Positions 1 to 8,733 of a stretch of 64,000 nt of DNA are shown here, piece after piece. A model generated the notes under the pieces. The model was not told the origin of the DNA, did not search any database, and saw nothing but the letters and a program-made list of their open reading frames with translations. The stretch covers positions 248,001 through 312,000 of the forward strand of contig NZ_LATM01000002.1 in NCBI RefSeq assembly GCF_000972495.1, in the 5' to 3' direction. This stretch comes from Hymenobacter terrenus. GTDB lineage: Bacteria; Bacteroidota; Bacteroidia; Cytophagales; Hymenobacteraceae. The position numbers and the translations under genes are program-made. Each line of letters begins with the position of its first letter. The stretch's first letter is position 1.

Positions 1-770
1 GTCGCCGCTTGGTCCTCAATGCGCCAGGGGGCGTTGTCCTCCGCACTCAGGCTGTGCATGCCCGAGACAATGGGCCGGGTGGGGTCCGCGCTTTTAATGG
101 CGCCAGCCAGCATCGCCGACCACACGTAGGCCTGGTGGTGATTGTCGACCTTGCCCATCACGTTGCACTCGTTGCCGAAGTCCCAGGCCAGGATGGCGGG
201 CTGGTTTTTGAGCCGGTGCACGAACGTGGTGATGAATTTCTGCTGCCACACCAGCGCTTCCGGGTCGGTGAGGATGTTGCGGCCTTCCAGCGCGGACGGC
301 ACGTAGAGCTGCCCGCTCATCCAGCCCGTTATCAGCCCCACCACCAGCTTGATGTTGTATTTCTGGGCCAGCTTGGCAAACGCCTCGAAGTGCTGCAATT
401 GCTCCTCGCTCATGCCATTGGCCCCCACGCCGGTGGGAGGCAGGGGCTGGCCGTTGGCCCAGCCGATGTACTTAACGCCGCCCTCGCCCGCGTACACCTT
501 GTGAATGGGCTGGAAATCGGGCCACAGCGGAAACACCCGCATCACCTTGATGCCGTTCTCCGAGAGCTGCTGCAAATCCTTTTCTATCACCTCCGGGCGC
601 CAGTCGCGCCACATGTGCGTGCCGGCGTGCGAGGCCCAGTAGTTGCACCCGACCGCGAAGGTGCCCGGCTGCGTCAGCAACTGCGCCCGCGCCCGCCCGC
701 CAAGCACGAGCAAGAAACAAAGGATAAGGTAGTTTTTACACTGCGTTTTCAGAGGATTCAAACAGGGCAT
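1..770 (-). CDS. GH5-like secreted glycoside hydrolase (3' end beyond window)
   Basis: This gene starts at the ATG at 770 on the minus strand and runs off the left edge, so only about 256 N-terminal residues are visible. Residues 1-30 form a signal peptide ending in ARAQ. The body reads as a GH5/cellulase-type TIM barrel: an early conserved W-R-D-W region, the strand 'IKVMRVFPLW' near 74-83, and 'WDFGNECN' near 196-203, where Glu201 fits the acid/base Glu of the clan GH-A N-E motif. The nearest familiar relatives are endo-beta-mannanase-like proteins, but substrate cannot be assigned. A long open frame on the opposite strand over the same bases looks like a shadow. The neighbouring GH3 gene, also minus strand, starts upstream, so both may share a transcript. 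Confidence 0.8.
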   Translation of the reverse strand, partial: MPCLNPLKTQCKNYLILCFLLVLGGRARAQLLTQPGTFAVGCNYWASHAGTHMWRDWRPEVIEKDLQQLSENGIKVMRVFPLWPDFQPIHKVYAGEGGVKYIGWANGQPLPPTGVGANGMSEEQLQHFEAFAKLAQKYNIKLVVGLITGWMSGQLYVPSALEGRNILTDPEALVWQQKFITTFVHRLKNQPAILAWDFGNECNVMGKVDNHHQAYVWSAMLAGAIKSADPTRPIVSGMHSLSAEDNAPWRIEDQAA

Positions 771-824
771 GTGGTCAAAGAAAAACCGGGGCGTGGTGTC
801 GCCGGCGAAAGGGGAGGAGTGAGG

Positions 825-3482
825 TTAGAGCTTAAGCGTTTGCGCGGTGCCCGTGAGCGTAAGGGTCTGGGTAACGAACTGCCCGGCCGCTGCTTTGGTG
901 GGCTGCCGCCCGCCCACCGAAATGGTGAAAGCATCGGGGTTGAGCACCCGTTGGCCCGCGTCGCTGATGGTGGAGAAGTCGGCCGGCGCCAGCTGGAAGG
1001 TCACGGTGCGCTGCTCGCCCGGCTTCAGGCTCACGCGCCGGAAGCCCTTGAGCGTACGCAGCTCGGGCTGGTTCTTGCTGGTGGTGTTGGCCAGGTAGAG
1101 CTGCACGATTTCATCGCCGGCTATTTTCCCCGTGTTCTTCACCACGGCGCTCACCGTCACGGGCTGGCCGATGGCGGCCGTGCCGGCCACTTTCAGGCCG
1201 GAGTAAGCAAACGAGGTGTAGCTCAGGCCGTAGCCGAACTCGTAGAGCGGTTGGCCGGTGAAGTAGCGGTAGGTGCGGCCTTTCATGTCGTAGTTGTCGA
1301 AGGCCGGTAGTTGCGTTTCCGAGGTGTAAAAGGTCATCGGCAGGCGGCCGGAGGGGTTCACGGTGCCGGTGAGCACGTCGGCCAGGGCGTTGCCGGCCTG
1401 CTGCCCGCCATACCAGGCCTCCACGATGGCCGGCAGGTGCTGATTTTCCCAGTTCACGGCCACGGCGCTGCCGTTGAGCAGCACCAGCACCACCGGCTTG
1501 CCCAGCGCCTGCACCGCTTGTATCAACTCCAGCTGGGCATCCGGCAACTTGAGCTTGGTGCGGTCGCCCTCGAAAAAGCCGTCCACCGCAAAGCCTTTCA
1601 TGGCCTCGCCTTCGATGCGGGGCGAGAGGCCCATGCACATGACCACGGCGTCGGCCTTCTTACAAATTTCCAGGGCTTTCGCTTGCAGGTTTTGGTTGGG
1701 CACTTCCCACTTCAGCTTGATGACCGGCGCGGGCTTGGTGCTGGCGAAGCGCAGCTCCAGCTTATAGGTTTTGCCGGCCTCTAGCGTCACGTCTTTATAA
1801 AGCAAGTGGGCCTCGTGCTCGTCGTCGATGCGGCACAGCAGGCTGTCATTCAACCGCAGTTCGCCTTTGTCGAAACCGTAAGCGCCCAGGCTGTAGCGGC
1901 CCGACACGGGCGCCTTGAGGTAGCCCCGCCACCGGACGCTGAAATTCTGGCGGTCGAAGGTCTTGACCGGTAGGTCATTAATCCAATAGAAATCAACGTT
2001 TTTATCCACCCGGCTGAGCGCGGGCTTGCCCTCGAATTTGCTATTGGAGAAATATTCGGCGGTTAGCCCGTGAGTTTTGGCGTCGGCCGTGGTGAACAGA
2101 TGCTCGGTAGGCACGAGGTCCAGCGACGGCACTTCGGCCGTGTGGCGGCTGCCTTTGGCGTAGAGAACTTTGGTGTTCGGCAGGCGGTTGCGCAGGCCGG
2201 CCAGCGGCGTCACCACCTGGGAGGGAAACCCGTGGTAGTTGGCCAGCGGCACTTCCTCGTCGTCGGCGTTCGGCCCCACCACGGCCAGGGTTTTGAGGGT
2301 TTTCGCCAGCGGAAGCGTGTTGTTCTGGTTCTTGAGCAGCACGATGGACTTCTGCGCCGTTTCTAACGCCAGCTGCACGTGCGCGGCCGATTCCACCGTC
2401 GAATAGGAAATCTTCGTGTAGGCATTTTCCTTCGGGTCGTCGAAAAAGCCGAGCTTGAAGCGGGCCGTAAACAAGCGCTTGAGGGCCACATCCAGCTCAG
2501 CCTCCGTCACCAGCTTCTGGGCTAAGGCCTTGTCGAGGGCGTTGAAGGTGCTGCCGCACTCCAAGTCCACGCCCGCCTTAATGGCCAGCGCGGCGGCCTG
2601 CTCCGGCGTGGGCACCACTTCGTGCATGCCTTTCTTGTGAAAGAACGAGACCGCCCCGCAATCGGTGACGATGAAGCCATTGAAGCCCCATTGCTGGCGC
2701 AGGACGTTGTTCAATAGGAAATTACTGCCGCAGCAAGGCTCGCCCCGAAAGCGGTTGTAGGCGCACATCACCGAGTAGGCCTTGGCGTCCTGAATGCAGG
2801 TTTTGAAGGCCGGCGTGTAGGTCTGGTACAGGTCCCGGTCGCTGACCTGGGCGTCGAAGCGGCTGCGCGTGGCCTCGGGCCCGCTGTGCACAGCGAAGTG
2901 CTTGACCGTGGCAATGGCTTTGTAGTACTTCGGGTTGTCGCCCTGAATGCCTTTGATAAACGAAGCCGCCATCTGCCCGGTGAGCAGCGGGTCTTCGCCG
3001 TAGGTTTCCATGCCCCGGCCCCAGCGCGGGTCGCGGAAGATGTTGATGTTGGGCGTCCAGAAGTTCAGGCCTTGGTAAATGCCGCGCTTGCCGGCCTGGG
3101 AAAACTGCTCGTACTTGGCCCGCGCCTCGTCGGAAATGGCGGAAGCCACGCGGCCGGCCAGGGCCGGGTCCCAGGTAGCGGCCAGGCCGATGCTTTGGGG
3201 AAAGACCGTGGCTTTGCCGGCGCGGGCCACCCCGTGCAGGCACTCGTTCCACCAGTTGTAGGCCGGCACTTGCAGGCCCGCGCTGTCGATGGCCGTGCCC
3301 GTATACATAAGCAGCTTCACCTTCTGCTTCAGCGTAAGTCGGCTCACTAAGTCGCTCACCCGCTCCTTCGTGCTGAACTGCGGGTTTAGGTACTTCGGCG
3401 GGTCCGTGGGCGGGCGGTGCGCGGACACCGTCAGGAACCCAGTGAGCAGCAGGCCCCAGAAAGTGATGCGTAAGGTTTTCAT
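825..3482 (-). CDS. GH3 beta-xylosidase/beta-glucosidase with PA14 insert
   Basis: This 885-residue secreted enzyme (signal peptide about 1-21) releases beta-linked sugars from the non-reducing end. The GH3 N-terminal barrel carries NWWNECLHG (76-84), DPRWGRGMETYGEDP (151-165), KHF (194-196) and VTDCGA with the candidate nucleophile Asp274. The alpha/beta sandwich begins near 395 and is split by a PA14-like carbohydrate-binding domain at about 470-600. A fibronectin III-like domain ends the protein. The NWWNECLHG and TVFPQ motifs are typical of the xylosidase-type GH3 branch, so xylose or arabinose linkages are more likely than glucose, but this is inference. It lies just upstream of the GH5-like gene on the same strand. 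Confidence 0.93.
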   Translation of the reverse strand: MKTLRITFWGLLLTGFLTVSAHRPPTDPPKYLNPQFSTKERVSDLVSRLTLKQKVKLLMYTGTAIDSAGLQVPAYNWWNECLHGVARAGKATVFPQSIGLAATWDPALAGRVASAISDEARAKYEQFSQAGKRGIYQGLNFWTPNINIFRDPRWGRGMETYGEDPLLTGQMAASFIKGIQGDNPKYYKAIATVKHFAVHSGPEATRSRFDAQVSDRDLYQTYTPAFKTCIQDAKAYSVMCAYNRFRGEPCCGSNFLLNNVLRQQWGFNGFIVTDCGAVSFFHKKGMHEVVPTPEQAAALAIKAGVDLECGSTFNALDKALAQKLVTEAELDVALKRLFTARFKLGFFDDPKENAYTKISYSTVESAAHVQLALETAQKSIVLLKNQNNTLPLAKTLKTLAVVGPNADDEEVPLANYHGFPSQVVTPLAGLRNRLPNTKVLYAKGSRHTAEVPSLDLVPTEHLFTTADAKTHGLTAEYFSNSKFEGKPALSRVDKNVDFYWINDLPVKTFDRQNFSVRWRGYLKAPVSGRYSLGAYGFDKGELRLNDSLLCRIDDEHEAHLLYKDVTLEAGKTYKLELRFASTKPAPVIKLKWEVPNQNLQAKALEICKKADAVVMCMGLSPRIEGEAMKGFAVDGFFEGDRTKLKLPDAQLELIQAVQALGKPVVLVLLNGSAVAVNWENQHLPAIVEAWYGGQQAGNALADVLTGTVNPSGRLPMTFYTSETQLPAFDNYDMKGRTYRYFTGQPLYEFGYGLSYTSFAYSGLKVAGTAAIGQPVTVSAVVKNTGKIAGDEIVQLYLANTTSKNQPELRTLKGFRRVSLKPGEQRTVTFQLAPADFSTISDAGQRVLNPDAFTISVGGRQPTKAAAGQFVTQTLTLTGTAQTLKL

Positions 3483-3567
3483 ATGTTGCAGGGGAATTCT
3501 AGGGATGGACCAGGGCCAGCAGTCTGCTGCAAATATTCGCCTTGAAAGCCCCGTAAGTGAGTGACCA

Positions 3568-3600
3568 CAAAAGTAGCGGGTGTTTTCAACTGCGCGTCAA
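3568..3600 (-). promoter_or_regulatory. Bacteroidota-type promoter for the GH3 gene at 825-3482
   Basis: Read on the minus strand, TACTTTTG (3575-3568) matches the -7 consensus TAnnTTTG, with a TTG at 3600-3598 about 22 nt upstream. It leaves a leader of roughly 80 nt before the GH3 start. Confidence 0.5.
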
Positions 3601-3726
3601 AATTAGTTGTAATATATTCCCTAACAAGAAGCTAAATCAATTTAGCATAAATACACTATGTTCACCTTCGGCAGTTCTATAACACTGGTAAGAGGGCATG
3701 TAAAAAAAGCCCTTATGCACATCAGC

Positions 3727-3759
3727 TTTGTTAAACTAACGTTTCGTCAGTTAGCTTTA
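3727..3759 (+). promoter_or_regulatory. Possible promoter for the GH3 gene at 3898
   Basis: TTTG (3727-3730) and TAGCTTTA (3752-3759) are spaced 21 nt and fit the Bacteroidota promoter with one mismatch in the -7 box. The rest of the 415-nt divergent gap (3483-3897) shows nothing else recognisable. Confidence 0.35.
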
Positions 3760-3897
3760 CCGCGCCTGTCCTCCGATTGACCACTCTTCGCGCAAATAAT
3801 GTCCCAGCTTCTGGCCGGCATAGCTGAGCGCGTTTTGCACCTGCGTCATCGGCTTCAGCTTCCTCGTCTACTCCTTAAATTATTGCCCTGCATCCTT

Positions 3898-6180
3898 ATG
3901 CAATTCCCACGTTTAGCAGCCCTGTTGGGCACCACCTTTTGCTACGCGGTAACCAGTGTTGCCCAAGCCCAAACAAAGGCTACGGCATCGGCCAAAAACT
4001 CTGGTTCCACCGTTAATAAGCAAGCTGCGCTGACAACAAACGACACCAAAATCAACGCCCTCATTAAGCAGATGACGTTGGAGGAAAAAGTGAAGATGAT
4101 TCACGCCAATTCGGCATTCGCGGCGGGTGGTATTCCACGACTGGGTATTCCTGAAATAGGCACCTCTGATGGCCCGCATGGTGTGCGCCCCGAGCAGGGC
4201 CGCGACTGGAAACCGGTTGATAACCCCAACAACGCGGGCACTTATCTGCCCACCAACAATACCCTCGCCTCGACCTGGAACCCAGCCCTGGGCTATGCCT
4301 ATGGCACGGTGCTAGGCAGCGAGGCCAATTTCCGGGGCAAAGACATAATCCTCGGCCCTGGCATCAACATCATTCGGGCCCCACTCAATGGGCGCAATTT
4401 TGAGTACCTGAGCGAAGACCCCTACCTGATATCGCAGATGGTGGTGGGGTATATCCGTGGGGTGCAGGATCAAGGGGTTTCGGCCTGCGTGAAGCATTAC
4501 GCGGCCAATAACCAGGAAACTCACCGCAGCGATGTCGACGTAAACATGAGTGAGCGAGCCCTGCGGGAAATTTATCTGCCAGGCTTTCAGGCCGCTGTGC
4601 AGCAAGGTGGCGTTTATTCGCTGATGGGCTCCTATAACAAGTTCCGAGGTCAGTATACCACCGAGAATGCCTACCTGATGAACACCATTCTCAAGGGTGA
4701 GTGGGGGTTCAAAGGTCTGGTAATAAGTGATTGGGGCTCTACGCACAACACCATGGATGCCCTGCGCAACGGTACTGACCTGGAAATGGGCACCGATTTG
4801 GCCCTGGCGTCGCAGGGCACTGCGCAAGACGGCGGGCAAATCGGCGGTGGCCCCAAGCCTATATATACCCCCGCACTTTACGAGCGGTTTTACCTAGCCT
4901 CCCCTGCTTTGGATGCGGCCCGCAAAGACCCCACGCTGGTGCCGCTGATTGACGATAAAGTGCGTCGCATTCTACGGGTGATGTACGCTACCAACATGCT
5001 GGGTGGGGCCAAGCGCCAGCCCGGCTCTCACAACACCAAAGAACACCAAGCCACCGCCCTGAAAGTAGCAGAGGAGGGCATCGTCCTGCTGAAAAACGAC
5101 GGCATTCTGCCCCTGAAGAAGACGGTAAAAACTGTGGCCGTCATCGGGGCCAATGCCACGCGTGAGAATGCCGGCGGCGGCGGCAGCGCCCAGTTGAAAG
5201 GCAAGTATGAAATTACGCCCTTGCAGGGCCTCAAAAACGAGCTGGGCAATACGGCTACCATCACTTATGCGCAGGGCTACAAAATTGCCCGTGACCAAAA
5301 GGCCGACCCAGCGCTGATTGCCGAAGCCGTGGCCGCTGCCAAAGCGGCCGAGGTAGTTGTCTTTGTGGGCGGCTCTTTCCACGGCTATGATTACACTAAG
5401 TGGAGCGACAACGCCTACGATGCCGAGGACACCGATAAGCCCGACATGAACATGCCCTTTGGGCAGGATGAGCTGGTGAAAGCTGTGCTGGCGGCCAACC
5501 CCAATACGGTGGTAGTGCTGCTGGGCGGCGGTCCAATTGACGTCTCGGCTTGGGCTGGGCAAACCAAAGCCATTGTGGAAGCCTGGTACCCCGGTATGGA
5601 AGGTGGCAACGCTTTGGCCCACATCTTGTTCGGTGATGTGAACCCTTCCGGCAAGCTACCTTTTACCTTCCCCGTGAAGCTGGAAGACTCGCCTGCTCAC
5701 AAGCTAGGCGAATATCCCAGCACGCCCGGCAACCCGCTGAAGGTGACCTATAAGGATGATGTATACGTGGGTTACCGCTACTTCGATACCTACAAAGTGG
5801 CTCCGCAGTTCGCTTTCGGCCACGGCCTAAGCTACACTTCCTTTAAGTATGATAAGCTGAGCGTGACGCCCGGCACCAAAAGCGCCACGGTGAAGCTCAC
5901 CGTGACTAACACCGGTAAGGTAGCTGGGGCCGAAGTGGTGCAGGTATATGTCCACGATGAACAATCTTCGGTGAAGCGGCCCGAGAAGGAGTTGAAAGGC
6001 TTCCAGAAAGTCTTCCTCAAGCCCGGCGAAGCGAAAGTCGTAACGCTGACGCTAGATTCCGGCGCTTTCCAGTACTACGACGAAGCCAAAAAGGCTTGGC
6101 ACCTAGAGCCGGGTAAGTTCGATGTGCTTGTGGGCAGTTCCTCACGCGACATCCGCCTGACTGGTAACGTGACACTGTAA
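3898..6180 (+). CDS. GH3 beta-glucosidase-type enzyme
   Basis: The ATG at 3898 is chosen because it begins a clean signal peptide (MQFPRL...SVAQAQ); the open frame extends 33 codons further upstream. The 760-residue product has the GH3 barrel with SDGPHGVRPE, NFEYLSEDP, KHYAANNQE and ISDWGSTH, where Asp278 is the likely nucleophile. An alpha/beta sandwich and a C-terminal FnIII-like domain ('GAEVVQVYVHD...KELKGFQKVFL') follow. It acts in the periplasm or at the surface on beta-glucosides or related oligosaccharides. It is divergent from the other GH3 gene at 825 and has much lower similarity to it than to thermostable beta-glucosidase-like GH3s. Confidence 0.93.
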   Translation: MQFPRLAALLGTTFCYAVTSVAQAQTKATASAKNSGSTVNKQAALTTNDTKINALIKQMTLEEKVKMIHANSAFAAGGIPRLGIPEIGTSDGPHGVRPEQGRDWKPVDNPNNAGTYLPTNNTLASTWNPALGYAYGTVLGSEANFRGKDIILGPGINIIRAPLNGRNFEYLSEDPYLISQMVVGYIRGVQDQGVSACVKHYAANNQETHRSDVDVNMSERALREIYLPGFQAAVQQGGVYSLMGSYNKFRGQYTTENAYLMNTILKGEWGFKGLVISDWGSTHNTMDALRNGTDLEMGTDLALASQGTAQDGGQIGGGPKPIYTPALYERFYLASPALDAARKDPTLVPLIDDKVRRILRVMYATNMLGGAKRQPGSHNTKEHQATALKVAEEGIVLLKNDGILPLKKTVKTVAVIGANATRENAGGGGSAQLKGKYEITPLQGLKNELGNTATITYAQGYKIARDQKADPALIAEAVAAAKAAEVVVFVGGSFHGYDYTKWSDNAYDAEDTDKPDMNMPFGQDELVKAVLAANPNTVVVLLGGGPIDVSAWAGQTKAIVEAWYPGMEGGNALAHILFGDVNPSGKLPFTFPVKLEDSPAHKLGEYPSTPGNPLKVTYKDDVYVGYRYFDTYKVAPQFAFGHGLSYTSFKYDKLSVTPGTKSATVKLTVTNTGKVAGAEVVQVYVHDEQSSVKRPEKELKGFQKVFLKPGEAKVVTLTLDSGAFQYYDEAKKAWHLEPGKFDVLVGSSSRDIRLTGNVTL

Positions 6181-6578
6181 CGGGCACTTCCAGCCACAAT
6201 GCCTTGCGCTACATAGTTCGTGCAGGGTACTTAACTAGCTGATTGACTGGTTGTGATGCTTTGCAAGAAAGTGTGTAGCTTGCTTTCACTCTTAACTAGT
6301 ACTTCTGCCACTGACTACTACTTGGTAATCACTCACTGACTCCTTATGCCGAAGGTTGAAAACCTACAGTCATTATAGTCAAGGAGTGCAATGCTGATTT
6401 TTGAAGTGCGCGGCTGGTCACTATCAGGTGCGCTCATAATGGTGCTTACTACATCGGTGAGCCGTGTAAGGCGGTGGCTGGCTTAATGTTAGGCTAGTGC
6501 CATGATTCCCGCATAGCAGGCCGTTAGCGCCTATCCTATGCATTCGAGTTAGATAATTCCTTTCCCAACTTTTCTTCT
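6181..6578. other. Intergenic gap, nothing recognised
   Basis: These 398 nt between the GH3 gene and ribokinase are lower in GC than the flanking genes and have no open frame of note. I saw no clear terminator, promoter or repeat. Confidence 0.5.
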
Positions 6579-7517
6579 ATGAGTAGCAATATCTTAGTCA
6601 TCGGCAGTACGAACACGGATATGGTCATCAAAACCAAATTGTTTCCACGGCCGGGCGAGACGGTGCTGGGGGAGCAGTTTATGATGAATCCGGGTGGAAA
6701 AGGTGCCAACCAAGCGGTAGCTGCGGCCCGGTTGGGTGGGCAAGTCACCTTTATTACCAAGCTCGGCAACGACCTGTTTGGCCAGCAGGGGCGGCAGCAG
6801 TTTCAGCAGGAAGGCCTGGTTGCCGACTACATTTTGACCGACCCCGACCATCCATCGGGTGTGGCCCTGATTACAGTAGACGCTCACGGAGAAAACAACA
6901 TTGTCGTGGCTGCCGGCGCCAACGGCGCTCTCACCGCAGCGGACATTGAGCGGGCTACGCCGGCATTCGACGGCTGCGATGTGGTGCTGATGCAGCTGGA
7001 GGTGCCGTTGCCCACGGTTGTAGCGGCGGCTAGACAGGCCGCCGGTCAGGGCAAGCGCATCATCCTGAACCCGGCCCCCGCCCAGCCGCTGCCCGACGAA
7101 CTGCTCCAGGGTTTGTTCCTCATCACGCCCAATGAGTCGGAGGCGGAGACGCTGACGGGCATCGCCATCACGGATGATGAATCCTTGGAGGCTGCGGCCC
7201 GCGTGTTGCTGGAAAAAGGAGTCGAAAACGTGGTTATCACGCTAGGGGCGGAGGGAGCCTACCTCTACACGTCGGCCGGTGCACAACGCCTGCCCACCGT
7301 GCGCACCCAGCCCGTGGACACCACCGCCGCCGGCGATGTCTTCAATGGCGCCTTAGCGGTGGCCCTGGCCGAAGGTGCTCCGTTGGCGGCGGCCGTGGCC
7401 TTTGCCAATCAGGCGGCAGCTATTTCCGTCACTCGCCTCGGGGCCCAGGCTTCGGCGCCCTACCGCCGGGAGTTGGCGCCTCACGCCTTGGCCTCTTCTT
7501 CGGAGAGCGGAAACTAG
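6579..7517 (+). CDS. rbsK: Ribokinase
   Basis: This 312-residue PfkB-family kinase phosphorylates D-ribose to ribose 5-phosphate in the cytoplasm. The N-terminal GSTNTDMV, the substrate-binding NPGGKGANQAVAAARLG and the C-terminal signature DTTAAGDVFNGAL are all present; Asp253 is the expected catalytic base. Length fits the family. It is followed after 129 nt by a sugar transporter and then by an exported ADP-ribosylglycohydrolase, which together suggest salvage of ribose from ADP-ribosyl or nucleoside-like material. Confidence 0.93.
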   Translation: MSSNILVIGSTNTDMVIKTKLFPRPGETVLGEQFMMNPGGKGANQAVAAARLGGQVTFITKLGNDLFGQQGRQQFQQEGLVADYILTDPDHPSGVALITVDAHGENNIVVAAGANGALTAADIERATPAFDGCDVVLMQLEVPLPTVVAAARQAAGQGKRIILNPAPAQPLPDELLQGLFLITPNESEAETLTGIAITDDESLEAAARVLLEKGVENVVITLGAEGAYLYTSAGAQRLPTVRTQPVDTTAAGDVFNGALAVALAEGAPLAAAVAFANQAAAISVTRLGAQASAPYRRELAPHALASSSESGN

Positions 7518-7646
7518 CCTTTAGAGGAAATAAAACAGAATCAGGGCTTCGTGTCCCTCTTGTAAAGCTAGGCGAAAGTCTTGTTTCTTTCTCTCGGAAG
7601 AAGGGAGCCAGAGGAAGACTACGCTCCACCAATCAAACCTACCGCT

Positions 7647-8642
7647 ATGTTCATCATCGAAACCTACACTACGGCCGTTGTTTTTTGCGTGGTCACAATG
7701 CTGTGCTGGGGCTCCTGGGCCAACACCCAGAAGCTGGCCACACAACAGTGGCGCTTCGAGCTTTTCTATTGGGACTATGTGCTCGGCATCGTGCTGACCG
7801 CCTTGATATTCGGCCTCACACTGGGCAGCACGGGTACAGCTGGGCGAGGCTTTCTGGCCGACCTGGGGCAGGCAGATACGTCCGCCATCGGCCAGGCGGT
7901 GCTGGGAGGCATCATTTTCAACGCCGCCAATATTCTGCTGGTGGCCGCCATTGCTATTGCGGGCATGTCGGTGGCTTTTCCCGTGGGCATTGGCATTGCG
8001 CTGGTGTGCGGGGTAGTGGTCAACTACTTGGGCAACCCGCTGGGTAATGCCACCTTCCTGTTTTTGGGCGTGGGGCTGGTGATGGTGGCTATTCTGCTCA
8101 ATGCCTTTGCCTACCGCCGGGCGGCGGCGCAGGCCCAGCAGGTATCGGGCCGGGGGCTGCTGCTGGCCGTGGTGGCGGGACTGCTCATGGGTTTCTTCTA
8201 CAAGTACGTGGCAGCCTCCATGTTTCCGGATTTTACCGTGCCCGAAGCTGGTAAGCTCAGCCCGTACTCGGCTGTGTTCTGCTTTGCCGGGGGCATTCTG
8301 CTCAGCAACTTCCTGTTCAACAGCCTATTGATGAAGCGGCCCTTCAGCGGTACTCCTGTGAGCTACGCTGATTACTTCCAGGGCAGCGCCCGCAGCCACC
8401 TGATGGGCGTATTGGGCGGGGTTATCTGGTGCGTGGGCATGTCATTTAGCATCATCGCTTCGGGCAAGGCCGGCCCAGCTATTTCCTACGGCCTGGGCCA
8501 GGGAGCTACCGTGGTTGCCGCCATCTGGGGCATTGTCATTTGGAAAGAATTTAAAAACGCACCCAAAGGCACTCCCTTGATTCTGAATAGTATGCTAGCC
8601 TGCTATATTGGTGGGCTGGTGCTGATTATTGCGGCCCGCTAA
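7647..8642 (+). CDS. GRP-family sugar (ribose/glucose) uptake transporter
   Basis: The start at 7647 (MFIIETYTT) is preferred because it leads straight into the first membrane helix; the open frame has 22 further non-hydrophobic upstream codons. The 331-residue product has about ten hydrophobic segments and the 'CWGSWANTQKL' motif near the N-terminus that typifies the glucose/ribose porter family within the DMT superfamily. It should import a free sugar at the inner membrane. Its place between ribokinase and an ADP-ribosylglycohydrolase points to ribose, but specificity cannot be read from the sequence. Confidence 0.85.
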   Translation: MFIIETYTTAVVFCVVTMLCWGSWANTQKLATQQWRFELFYWDYVLGIVLTALIFGLTLGSTGTAGRGFLADLGQADTSAIGQAVLGGIIFNAANILLVAAIAIAGMSVAFPVGIGIALVCGVVVNYLGNPLGNATFLFLGVGLVMVAILLNAFAYRRAAAQAQQVSGRGLLLAVVAGLLMGFFYKYVAASMFPDFTVPEAGKLSPYSAVFCFAGGILLSNFLFNSLLMKRPFSGTPVSYADYFQGSARSHLMGVLGGVIWCVGMSFSIIASGKAGPAISYGLGQGATVVAAIWGIVIWKEFKNAPKGTPLILNSMLACYIGGLVLIIAAR

Positions 8643-8733
8643 TTGACAGAGGCCAGTATTCCGCATTTGTCTTGCCGCAATGCTTTCAGGTGACTTCTCT
8701 TGCACTCTCGTCTCTCAAGTACAGTCTAATGTT

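Noticed and set aside
9..1310. 433-codon plus-strand open frame at the left edge
   Set aside because: It lacks any family-like segments and lies antisense to a clear GH5-like gene (1-770) and the end of a GH3 gene; high GC makes long shadow frames common here.
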